Positions 1-6,507 of a stretch of DNA of 10,747 bases are shown here, one piece after another. The notes under the pieces are model-generated. The model was not told where the DNA came from. It searched no databases and saw only the letters and a program-made list of their open reading frames with translations. Both the position numbers and the translations under genes were made by a program. Source of the stretch: JBFGFG01 sp041627475. GTDB taxonomy: Bacteria > Actinomycetota > Nitriliruptoria > Nitriliruptorales > Nitriliruptoraceae. The DNA is taken from assembly GCA_041627475.1 (NCBI GenBank), contig JBFKQZ010000090.1, positions 1 to 10,747 on the forward strand, in the 5' to 3' direction. Numbering within the stretch: the stretch's first letter is position 1; the number at the start of each line of letters is the position of its first letter.

Positions 1-36
1 CAGATGCTCAAGTTCCTCAACCGCGGCAAGGGCTAA
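1..36 (+). CDS. 3' end of an unidentified gene
   Basis: The first 33 bases read in frame as QMLKFLNRGKG followed by a TAA stop at 34-36. The C-terminus is short and basic. Eleven residues are too few to assign a family and I do not recognise it. The gene runs towards the minus-strand kinase gene, leaving only 24 bases between the two stops. The reading frame is inferred from the clean stop and the lysine-rich tail only, so the call is tentative. Confidence 0.45.
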   Translation, partial: QMLKFLNRGKG

Positions 37-60
37 GGCTTCGGCGGTCGGCCGTCCCGG

Positions 61-1449
61 TCAGGCCGGCTCGACGACCACGCGGTGGCGGCCGCCGTCG
101 TCCACCACGACCGGTGTGCCGTGGGCGCGGTGCACCTGCGGCGGGTGGCTCACGGCGTCCGGGCCGGGCTCGTCGACGAGGTAGACCGCACCGGTCGCCG
201 GCCGGTAGAGCCCCAGCCCCCAGCGGCCGTCGCCGTCCCAGTCGCCGGCGAGGAGGACGTCCCCGTGGGCACCGAACAGGAAGCGACCCTCGGGTGTCCG
301 CAGCTCGCCCTCGTGGAGGACGATCGGCTCGCCGCAGCCGTCGCCGTCGAGGTCGGCGAGGACCAGTTGACCGGTCGCCCGCGGTCTCGTGTCGGGGCAG
401 GGGCCACCAGCAGCAGCCGCTGCTGGCGGTCGGCCGCTGGTGGCCCCGAACGCGCCGCCGACGACGGCGACCACGACGACCGCCGCCGCGAGCAGCAACC
501 AGGCGCGGCGGCCGCCCGCCCGGTCCGCCGGGATCCGGTCCGCACCGGACGCGGGGTGCGGTCCCCACCGGCGCGTGCCGCCGCCAGCTGCCTGCACGAG
601 CTGGGCCGGTTGCGGTCGAGCCGGGGGCGGACCGAACGGCGCGTGGGCGGCGTCGGGCACGTCCGTCGGGGCGGCCGCGGGCCCGCGCGGCAGGGTGGCC
701 GTCAACTCGAGCAGCCGTGTGCGTGCGTCGGCCGCTGTGGTGACCCTGCCACCGATGCACCCCAGCAGCAGGTCGTGCAGCGGTACCGGCACTGCGGGGT
801 GCGGGGGGAGCGCGACGGGGGCCGTGGGCGCCGACCGCGGTGGGGCGGTGCCCGTGGCGAGGGTCCACAACGTCGTGGCGAGGCCGTGCAGGTCGTTCGC
901 CGGTCCGGGGGCCTGTCCCGCGAGGAGTCGGTGGTCGACGTGGGCAGGGTGGCCGACCACCTCGTCGTCGCCCTCGAGTGCCGCACCCACCGTGTCGAGC
1001 GCGTCGTCGAGATCGGTGAGGACCGGCTGCAGCTCCGCGTCGAGCAGGACGTTGCCGGGGTGGACGTCGCGGTGGACGACCCCAGCGGCGTGCAGGGCAG
1101 CGAGCGCGCCGGCGAGTCGGGCGCCGAGGTCGGTGACCTCGGCCGACGTCAGGGTCGCTCCGGCGTCGATGAGGTCGGCGAGTGACCCTCCGGGTGCGTG
1201 CGCGAGCACCAGTGTCCGGCCGTCCGCGTCGTCGACGACGTCCACGAGCCGGATGAGTGAGGGGTGCTGCACCCGCTGCAGGATCGCGGCGGCACGACCG
1301 AGGCGCTCGGTGAGCGCTGGGCGGTCCCAGCCGGCGCGCTTGACCACCACCACGCGACCGGTCCCTCGCAGGACTGCGCGGTGCACGGCGGCGTGAATGC
1401 CGCCGAGTCGCTCGAGCAGCTCGATGTCGGAGCTGTGGACTGCTGTCAC
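61..1449 (-). CDS. Membrane protein kinase-like receptor with extracellular D-x-D-x-D-G repeats
   Basis: This 462-aa protein has a Hanks-type kinase fold at about residues 8-265, a Pro/Ala-rich linker, one transmembrane helix (about 316-337), and an extracellular C-terminus of about 120 residues. Visible kinase landmarks are the ATP-binding Lys37 (VVVVKRA), HP at 62-63, catalytic loop HRDVHPGN (126-133) and the Asp of DLHGLA (186). Several motifs are altered. The glycine loop is LGGIHAAV, the alpha-C Glu position is Ala, the catalytic-loop Lys is His130, DFG is DLD (146-148), and APE reads VDH. It may be a weak kinase or a pseudokinase. The outer part carries two calcium-type loops, DLDGDGCGE (366-374) and DWDGDG (403-408), like FG-GAP/VCBS repeats, plus Cys351 and Cys372, a possible disulfide. 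I chose GTG at 1449 because AGGGGGA lies 4 bases upstream. The in-frame ATG at 1500 has no ribosome-binding site. The gene diverges from the Tad operon, so a role in sensing or controlling the pilus is inferred. Confidence 0.85.
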   Translation of the reverse strand: MTAVHSSDIELLERLGGIHAAVHRAVLRGTGRVVVVKRAGWDRPALTERLGRAAAILQRVQHPSLIRLVDVVDDADGRTLVLAHAPGGSLADLIDAGATLTSAEVTDLGARLAGALAALHAAGVVHRDVHPGNVLLDAELQPVLTDLDDALDTVGAALEGDDEVVGHPAHVDHRLLAGQAPGPANDLHGLATTLWTLATGTAPPRSAPTAPVALPPHPAVPVPLHDLLLGCIGGRVTTAADARTRLLELTATLPRGPAAAPTDVPDAAHAPFGPPPARPQPAQLVQAAGGGTRRWGPHPASGADRIPADRAGGRRAWLLLAAAVVVVAVVGGAFGATSGRPPAAAAAGGPCPDTRPRATGQLVLADLDGDGCGEPIVLHEGELRTPEGRFLFGAHGDVLLAGDWDGDGRWGLGLYRPATGAVYLVDEPGPDAVSHPPQVHRAHGTPVVVDDGGRHRVVVEPA

Positions 1450-1453
1450 GTCG

Positions 1454-1460
1454 TCCCCCT
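1454..1460 (-). promoter_or_regulatory. Ribosome-binding site fixing the kinase start
   Basis: On the minus strand this reads AGGGGGA, 4 bases before the GTG at 1449. It is the only good Shine-Dalgarno match near any in-frame start and so decides that start. The frame stays open far upstream, but that extension is antisense to the LysM gene. Confidence 0.65.
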
Positions 1461-1519
1461 GATTGTGCACAGAGCGTGACCATCTTTCGTGCAGTTTCAT
1501 GCTACACGATATGTTTGCA

Positions 1520-1548
1520 TTGGAAGCGAGCACATCCATCGGTATCGT
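1520..1548 (+). promoter_or_regulatory. Predicted promoter of the Tad operon
   Basis: TTGGAA (1520-1525) and TATCGT (1543-1548) are separated by exactly 17 bases. Each matches 4 of 6 positions of the primary-sigma -35 and -10 consensus (TTGACA, TATAAT). They lie in the most AT-rich stretch of the window, between two divergent genes. The predicted start point is near 1555, giving a leader of about 28 bases before the ATG at 1583. This is a consensus match by eye, not mapped data. Confidence 0.5.
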
Positions 1549-1571
1549 TCTGCGTCCGATCGGACGCAGAA
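1548..1571 (+). promoter_or_regulatory. Perfect 24-bp palindrome, likely operator
   Basis: The half-site TTCTGCGTCCG (1548-1558) is followed by AT and then its exact reverse complement CGGACGCAGAA (1561-1571). The palindrome begins at the last base of the predicted -10 box, covers the predicted transcription start, and ends where the AAGGGGG ribosome-binding site of the LysM gene begins. A dimeric repressor bound here would block initiation. In RNA starting at or before 1548, the same bases would form an 11-bp hairpin against the ribosome-binding site. Function is inferred from symmetry and position. Confidence 0.65.
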
Positions 1572-1582
1572 AGGGGGCGAAC

Positions 1583-2518
1583 ATGACGAAGAATGACCAG
1601 TCCGGTGTCCTGTTCCCGGCTGCCGTCCCCGCGAGCTGGGCCGATCCCGTCATCGTTCCACCACCGGAGTCCACCGTCCGTCGCTGGGGGCCGCTGGTGC
1701 TCTGGCTCGGCTGCCTCCTCGCCGCCGTCGCCCTGCTGCAGTGGCTGGGGGACGGCAGTCTCGCGGTCCCGTCCGTCACCGCCCCGGTGGCCTGGTGGAC
1801 GTGGGTGTCGACGGGCGACCCGCTCACCGTCGCGATGGGGCTCCTCCGTGTCCTCGCGCTGGGTCTCGCCTGGTACCTGACCGGTGTCACGTTCATCTCC
1901 GTGCTCGCACGCGTCCTGCGCGCCGCGCGGCTGGTCCGGGTGGCAGACGCGTTGTCGTTCGGACCGGTCAGGGTCCTGGCGCAGCAGGCGGTGGGCGTCG
2001 GCCTGGCAGCCGGCGTCCTCGTGACCGCGGTGCCCGCCGGACCGGCGACCCCGCGTGCGACCTCGGACCCGGTCGACGTGGCGGTGATGGTCCCGGTCGA
2101 CGACGCGGCGAGGGCGCCCGCCGGGCTCGCACTGCAGGATCCCGTACCGGCCCCGGTGCCTGCTCCCGTCTCGTCGTCGACGCCCGCGTCCGCCGCCGAG
2201 GAGCCGGTGCCCGCCCCGTCGATGGCTGCCGAGGGCACCCCACCGACGTCCGGATCCGAAGCCGACACCGTCAGCGAGTCGGCCGCGCCGCAGCCGGCGA
2301 TCCGTCAGCGGGAGCGACAGGTCGAGCCAGGCGACCACTTCTGGTCGATCGCTGCGGACGAGGTGACCCGGCACCTCGGTCGGGCCGCCACCGAGCTCGA
2401 GGTCCTCGCGCACTGGGAGGTCCTCGTGGAGGCGAACGCAGACCGGCTGGTCGTCGCCGGCAACCCGGACCTCCTCCTGCCCGGCCAGCGGCTGCTGCTC
2501 CCGGAGGTGGCGTCGTGA
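1583..2518 (+). CDS. Multipass membrane protein with C-terminal LysM domain
   Basis: This 311-aa protein is the first gene of the Tad operon. Three hydrophobic segments lie at about residues 36-57, 82-112 and 130-150. They are followed by a Pro/Ala/Ser/Glu-rich low-complexity linker (about 155-240) and a LysM-like module at about 246-307. The module opens with VEPGDHFWSIAAD and closes with NPDLLLPGQRLLLP, the usual beginning and end of LysM. LysM domains bind peptidoglycan N-acetylglucosamine, so the protein probably anchors to, or senses, the cell wall. Similar TM-plus-LysM proteins (some carrying a transcriptional-activator domain, absent here) sit at Tad loci of other Actinomycetota. That comparison is from memory. 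ATG 1583 is chosen for the AAGGGGG site at 1571-1577; the in-frame GTG region upstream overlaps the promoter. Its stop overlaps the next start (GTGA). Confidence 0.85.
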   Translation: MTKNDQSGVLFPAAVPASWADPVIVPPPESTVRRWGPLVLWLGCLLAAVALLQWLGDGSLAVPSVTAPVAWWTWVSTGDPLTVAMGLLRVLALGLAWYLTGVTFISVLARVLRAARLVRVADALSFGPVRVLAQQAVGVGLAAGVLVTAVPAGPATPRATSDPVDVAVMVPVDDAARAPAGLALQDPVPAPVPAPVSSSTPASAAEEPVPAPSMAAEGTPPTSGSEADTVSESAAPQPAIRQRERQVEPGDHFWSIAADEVTRHLGRAATELEVLAHWEVLVEANADRLVVAGNPDLLLPGQRLLLPEVAS

Positions 2519-3048
2519 CGGTCGACCCTCACGTCCAGCTCCTCGACGACGCGCGGCACGCGGCCGCGGTCGCCGAGCGGTCACAGCGGCGGCTGCTCGC
2601 GGACGCCGACGAGCAGGACGCCACCTTCCGCGGCTCGCTCGAGCAGCTCGCGGAGGCGGCCACGACCGTCGTGCTCCACACGACCGTCGGTCGCCGCCTG
2701 CGGGGGACCATCCGTGCCCTCGCGGCCGACCACGTCCTCGTCGTCGGGGACCACGGCAGCGCCTGGGTGCGTCTGCATGCGGTCACCGTGGTCCGGGTCG
2801 GGGACGGCACGGCTGTGCGCGCCGGCGGCGGCGACCGCGCGGCCCGTCCGGACGTCGCCCTCGCCGATGCCCTGCGGGGCCTCGTCGAGCAGCGAGCCAC
2901 CGTCGAGGTCCTGTTCGACGGTGGCGGCGGCATCCGCGGCACCGCGATCGCCGCCGGACGTGACCTCCTCACGGTCCGCGACGGCAGCGGGGGGCACGCG
3001 CTGGCGTATCTGGACCGTGCCGCGATCGTTCTGACGACCGACGCCTGA
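2515..3048 (+). CDS. Small protein with two repeated beta-rich (Sm-like?) units
   Basis: This 177-aa protein has no signal peptide or membrane segment. Residues 6-48 look helical and charged. Two related units follow, at about 49-97 and 127-175. Each is preceded by a short helix (FRGSLEQLAEA and LADALRGLVEQ) and shares the pattern V-x-L, then R-G-T, then an Asp, then alternating Val/Leu, then an Ala-Val/Ala-Ile-x-V ending. Five short strands around an RGT turn suggest an Sm-fold or similar small barrel, but I cannot name a family. The GTG start overlaps the LysM stop (GTGA), and GGAGGT at 2502-2507 precedes it, so the two proteins are probably made together. A cytoplasmic partner of the LysM membrane protein or of the pilus machine is plausible but unproven. 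Confidence 0.8.
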   Translation: MTVDPHVQLLDDARHAAAVAERSQRRLLADADEQDATFRGSLEQLAEAATTVVLHTTVGRRLRGTIRALAADHVLVVGDHGSAWVRLHAVTVVRVGDGTAVRAGGGDRAARPDVALADALRGLVEQRATVEVLFDGGGGIRGTAIAAGRDLLTVRDGSGGHALAYLDRAAIVLTTDA

Positions 3049-3055
3049 CCACCTC

Positions 3056-3073
3056 GCCCGTCCCCGCACGGGC
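3056..3073 (+). other. Small intergenic hairpin before cpaB
   Basis: GCCCGT (3056-3061) and ACGGGC (3068-3073) form a perfect 6-bp stem with a 6-base loop, within the 47-base gap between two operon genes. There is no T-run, so it is unlikely to be a full terminator. It could be an RNA processing or partial-attenuation point. Stems this short are common by chance at this GC content. Confidence 0.25.
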
Positions 3074-3095
3074 CCGACCGCGCTGCGAGCTGAAC

Positions 3096-3893
3096 ATGGC
3101 CGACGCCTCGACCCTCCCGCGCCCCGCCACGACCGCCGCGCCGTCGGAGGACGACGGCAGGACGATCCGGCCGCGGCGCTCGCTCCCCGGCGGCCGTGCC
3201 GTGGTCGGAGCATTCCTCGTCGTCGTCGCGGCGGTCGGCACCTTCGGCGCCTACCTCAGCGCCACGGCCGCCCCCTCCACGTCGTACATGGTCGCGACAA
3301 CCACGTTCGAGCCCGGGCACGTCATCACCGAGGGCGACCTCGTCGGACCGGCTGCCGGCTTCCGCAGCGTCCCGATGGACCTGCCCAACGAGCTCGCCGC
3401 GCGTGCCTACACGAGCGCACCGGCATCGGCGCAGCGCCTCCTCGGCCAGGTCGTGGTCGCACCCATCGCTGCCGACGACCTCGCCCTCGCCAGCCAGTTC
3501 GCCGACGTGGCCGCTGCCGGTGACGGCGTCGTGCTGTCCTTCAGCCTCCCGTCGGACCGCGCCCTCGCCGGCCGCGTCGAGGCCGGCGAGCGCGTCGACC
3601 TGGTCGCGACCTTCACCGGCGCAGGGGTCGACGGGAGCGAGACCCGGCTGGTCGCGCGACAGGTCACCGTCGTGGCCGCAAGCGCCGGGGGTGAGGGCCT
3701 CAACGGTGGTCGGGTGACGCTGACCGTCGAGGTGGCCGACCTCGCCACTGCCCAGGCCGTGCAGCACGCCGTGGACGTGGCCCAGGTCGCGGTGCTGCGT
3801 GGCAGCGACGCCGGCGCGAATGCCCCGGCGGCCACTCGGTCGAGCGCCACGGGCGCCCCCCGAGACGGTCGCGGCACGCAGGAGGAGGGATGA
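3096..3893 (+). CDS. cpaB: CpaB/RcpC-like Tad pilus assembly protein (SAF domain)
   Basis: This 265-aa protein starts with a basic, Pro-rich cytoplasmic tail and one transmembrane helix (about 35-55). An extracytoplasmic SAF-type domain follows at about 64-126, beginning YMVATTTFEPGHVITEGDLV. A RcpC-like domain comes next (about 140-235: GVVLSFSLPSDRALAGRVEAGERVDLVATF ... RQVTVVAAS ... VTLTVEVADLATAQAVQHAV, shown in parts). This is the standard CpaB order, and length is normal for the family. CpaB proteins act outside the membrane in Flp pilus assembly; in Gram-negatives they assist the secretin, which is absent here. The ribosome-binding site is weak (purines around GCGAGC), unlike the other genes. 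The end of the gene carries the GGAGGAGGG site for the next one. Confidence 0.9.
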   Translation: MADASTLPRPATTAAPSEDDGRTIRPRRSLPGGRAVVGAFLVVVAAVGTFGAYLSATAAPSTSYMVATTTFEPGHVITEGDLVGPAAGFRSVPMDLPNELAARAYTSAPASAQRLLGQVVVAPIAADDLALASQFADVAAAGDGVVLSFSLPSDRALAGRVEAGERVDLVATFTGAGVDGSETRLVARQVTVVAASAGGEGLNGGRVTLTVEVADLATAQAVQHAVDVAQVAVLRGSDAGANAPAATRSSATGAPRDGRGTQEEG

Positions 3894-5185
3894 TGTCGGA
3901 CCGCTACGTCGTCGCCGGGCTCGCCCGAGCTCGGACCGACTGGTTCCGTCGCGTCGGCCGCTGGGCGACCGAGGCCTCCATCCCGGTCGAGTTCGTGCGC
4001 TGCGTCTCGGTCGCCGAGCTGCGTGCGCGGCTCGGGAGCGGTCGCGCGTTCAGTGCGGTCCTGCTCGGCAGCGACACCCCCGGGCTCGACCGTGACCTGC
4101 TCGCGCTCGCCCGGGAGGTCAACGCCGCGCCGATCGTCGTCGCCGACGACCCGCCGCGCGACTGGCTCCAGCTCGGTGCCGCCGTGGTCCTGCCCTCCGG
4201 CCTCGAACGGCAGACCCTGCTCGATGCGCTGTCGTCGGTCGCGGCCCCCGTGCGCGACGTCGACCTCCGCGGCGACGGCACGGCGCCCGACGCCCCGACC
4301 GGTCGGCTGGGTCGGCTCGTCGCCGTGACCGGTCCCGGCGGCACGGGCGCCTCGACCGTGGCGATGGCCGTGGCGCAGGGCCTGGCTGCCGCTGACGAGC
4401 AGGCCGTGCTCCTCGCCGATCTCCGCAGGGTCGCCGAGATGGCGATGCTGCACGACGCGCGGGTCGTGGTCCCGGGGCTCCAGGAGCTCGTGGACGCGCA
4501 CCGTGGCGTCGACCCACCGACCTCGACCGTGGTCGACACGACCTTCGCCGTCCCGACCCGTGGCTACCGGCTGCTGCTCGGGCTGCGCCGACCGCGGCAG
4601 TGGACGACCCTCCGCCCGCGCGCCCTCGAGGCCTCCCTCGCCGGTCTGCGGCGCGCGTTCGACGTCACCGTCGCCGACGTCGACCCGGACACCGAGGGCG
4701 AGGAGGAGACCGGGTCCGTCGACGTGGAGGAGCGCCACCTCGCCTCGCGCCTGACCCTCGCGCGTGCCGACGCCGTGCTCGTCGTCGGCGACCCCTCGAC
4801 CAAGGGGCTGTACTCGCTGGCCCGGCTGCTCGGTGACCTGCTCGCGTTCGGGGTGCCACCCCAGCGCGTCGTCACCGTCTGCAACCGCAGTCCCCGGTCC
4901 GCGCGCCACCGGGCGGAGCTCACCCGCGCTCTCGCGGCGCTGCTCGACGGGCAGCTCGGCGGCCGTGAGCTCGCCAGTCCGCTGCACCTGCCCGAGCGCC
5001 GGGTCGAGCCGGCCGTGCGGGACGGCGTCGCGCTGCCCGCACCCCTGCCGGCGGATCTCGCCGCCGCCGTGACGCCGCTGCTCGACCGGCCCCGGGCCGC
5101 GGAGGCACTGGCCCCGGTGCCGGTCCCGGTGGCGCCCGGCTCCCTCGGGCTCGCCGACCTCGACGACGAGGAGGACGTGGCATGA
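3890..5185 (+). CDS. cpaE: CpaE-like MinD/ParA-family protein with degenerate P-loop
   Basis: This 431-aa protein has an N-terminal receiver-like domain (about 1-125) without the phospho-Asp pattern, then a MinD/ParA-type ATPase domain (about 143-400). The P-loop reads GPGGTGAST (148-156), so both lysines of the deviant Walker A motif are missing (Pro149 and Ala154 stand in their places). The next elements are VLLADLRRVAEM (173-184), a Walker-B-like VTVADVDPDT (259-268), and VVTVCNRSPRS (327-337) at the usual purine-recognition Asn. The actinobacterial CpaE-like family (Ssd/TIGR03815 type) often has such lysine-free loops, so this is probably lineage-typical. CpaE localises or regulates Tad assembly in the cytoplasm. 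The start is ATG 3890 or ATG 3893; the second sits at better spacing (7 bases) from GGAGG at 3881-3885. Its stop overlaps the cpaF start. Confidence 0.88.
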   Translation: MMSDRYVVAGLARARTDWFRRVGRWATEASIPVEFVRCVSVAELRARLGSGRAFSAVLLGSDTPGLDRDLLALAREVNAAPIVVADDPPRDWLQLGAAVVLPSGLERQTLLDALSSVAAPVRDVDLRGDGTAPDAPTGRLGRLVAVTGPGGTGASTVAMAVAQGLAAADEQAVLLADLRRVAEMAMLHDARVVVPGLQELVDAHRGVDPPTSTVVDTTFAVPTRGYRLLLGLRRPRQWTTLRPRALEASLAGLRRAFDVTVADVDPDTEGEEETGSVDVEERHLASRLTLARADAVLVVGDPSTKGLYSLARLLGDLLAFGVPPQRVVTVCNRSPRSARHRAELTRALAALLDGQLGGRELASPLHLPERRVEPAVRDGVALPAPLPADLAAAVTPLLDRPRAAEALAPVPVPVAPGSLGLADLDDEEDVA

Positions 5186-6507
5186 GCACGACCGCCTCGC
5201 CGCTGGTCGAGATCGAGCAACGTGTCCTCGAACGGGCCAAGGAGCAGCTGCTCGACCTCGACGGTGCCGCCGCCGAGCAGCAGCTGCGGGTCCTCATCGA
5301 GGACGAGATCGAGCGGTGGTCGCTGGACCACAAGCACGGTCAGCGCCCCTACGACCTCCTGGCGCCGGAGCTGGTGGCCGACCGCGCCTTCCGCAACCTC
5401 GCCCGGTACGGGCCCCTGACGTCGCTGCTCGAGGACGACGACGTCTGGGAGGTGATGATCAACGCCCCCGACCAGATCTTCGTCAAGCGCCACGCCGGTG
5501 TGTCCGGCTACCACGACGAGGCCTTCCACGACGACGAGCACGTCGTGCGCACGCTGACGAAGCTGCTGGACGACGCGTCCACGGCCCACCGCAAGCTCGA
5601 CCCGGCCGAGGGGCTCCAGGACGCCCAGCTCGACGACGGTTCGCGGCTCCACATCGTCCACGGCGACGTCGGTCGTGACGGCCACCTCGTCGTCAACATC
5701 CGCAAGTTCACCGGTGTGGCGTTCCGCTCGCTCGGGGAGCTGGTCGAGCGGGCGATGCTGTCCAGCCAGGCCGCCGCCTTCCTGCGGGCCTGTGTCGCTG
5801 CTCGCGCGTCGATGGTGTTCGCCGGCCCACCCGGCTCGGGCAAGACCACGATGCTGTCGTGCTGTGCCGCCGAGCTCGACCCGTCGCTGCGCGTCGTGAC
5901 GGCCGAGGAGGTCTTCGAGGTCGACGTCCCGTTGCCCAACGTCGCGTCGATGCAGACCAGGGCTGGACGGCCCGACCGGCCGGCCGTCGACCTCCGGCGG
6001 CTCGTCAGCGGCTTCCTGCGGATGGCGCCCGACGTCGCGATCGTCGGCGAGGTCCGCGACCAGGAGGCGCTGCCCCTGCTGCTGACGCTGTCGTCAGGCG
6101 TGACCGGCTACACGACCATCCACGCCGGTTCGGCCCGCCAGGCACTGAGCCGGCTGCGGTTCATCTGCCAGCTCGCCGACACCCGCTCCGAGCTCCCCGT
6201 CGCAGCGCTGAACTCGCTCGTCAGCGAGGCGATCGACGTGGTCGTGCACCAGCAGCGGGTCGACGGTCGCCCGGTCGTCACCGAGATCGCGTGCGTCGAG
6301 GACCTCGCCGGCGGGGCGTCCGCGACGCAGTTCACCGTCACACCGGTCTTCGACCGGCCGACCCCGGACGCACCGCTCACGTGGACCGGGGCGGTGCCGT
6401 CACGGCTGCGGCGCGACTTCGAACGGGCCGGGCTGGACGTCGTCGACGTGCTCGACCCCTCGCGGGGGGCCGGCGCGCTGCCGTCGCTGGCGGAGCACCG
6501 GTCGTGA
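5182..6507 (+). CDS. cpaF: CpaF/TadA type II/IV secretion ATPase
   Basis: This 441-aa cytoplasmic hexameric ATPase powers Flp pilus assembly. The N-terminal part (about 1-180) has the features of the CpaF N-terminal domain, including GPLTSLLEDDDVWEVMINAPD (in parts, 78-97). The ATPase core shows Walker A GPPGSGKTTM (215-224), an Asp-box-like TAEEVFEVDV (240-249), Walker B VAIVGEVRDQE (285-295) and a His box GYTTIHAGS (309-317). All key residues are present, so it should be active. Length is normal for the family. The ATG overlaps the cpaE stop (ATGA) and its own stop overlaps the tadB start (GTGA), indicating translational coupling. Its substrates are the TadB/TadC platform and the pilins encoded downstream. 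Confidence 0.97.
   Translation: MSTTASPLVEIEQRVLERAKEQLLDLDGAAAEQQLRVLIEDEIERWSLDHKHGQRPYDLLAPELVADRAFRNLARYGPLTSLLEDDDVWEVMINAPDQIFVKRHAGVSGYHDEAFHDDEHVVRTLTKLLDDASTAHRKLDPAEGLQDAQLDDGSRLHIVHGDVGRDGHLVVNIRKFTGVAFRSLGELVERAMLSSQAAAFLRACVAARASMVFAGPPGSGKTTMLSCCAAELDPSLRVVTAEEVFEVDVPLPNVASMQTRAGRPDRPAVDLRRLVSGFLRMAPDVAIVGEVRDQEALPLLLTLSSGVTGYTTIHAGSARQALSRLRFICQLADTRSELPVAALNSLVSEAIDVVVHQQRVDGRPVVTEIACVEDLAGGASATQFTVTPVFDRPTPDAPLTWTGAVPSRLRRDFERAGLDVVDVLDPSRGAGALPSLAEHRS

Noticed and set aside
407..426. 8-bp inverted repeat CCAGCAGC / GCTGCTGG with a 4-base loop
   Set aside because: It lies in the polyalanine linker of the kinase. Runs of GCN alanine codons readily produce such symmetry, and it sits inside a coding region.
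17..1483. Long Arg/Pro-rich open frame (488 codons) on the same strand as the kinase, shifted in frame
   Set aside because: The translation is almost all Arg, Pro, Gly and Ala, the signature of a GC-biased shadow frame. The kinase frame has clear motifs.
1450..1500. Alternative kinase start at ATG 1500, adding a 17-residue N-terminus
   Set aside because: No Shine-Dalgarno sequence precedes it, and the added residues have no kinase similarity. GTG 1449 has a good site.
1450..2268. Upstream in-frame extension of the kinase gene, up to 735 codons in total
   Set aside because: The extension is antisense to the LysM gene, is low-complexity Ser/Thr/Ala/Arg, and crosses the promoter region. GTG 1449 with AGGGGGA upstream is a far better start, and the kinase homology begins there.
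3407..4987. Long antisense open frame (526 codons) opposite cpaB and cpaE
   Set aside because: It is Arg/Gly/Asp-rich with no domain pattern. It mirrors the codon bias of the real genes on the other strand, as expected in very GC-rich DNA.
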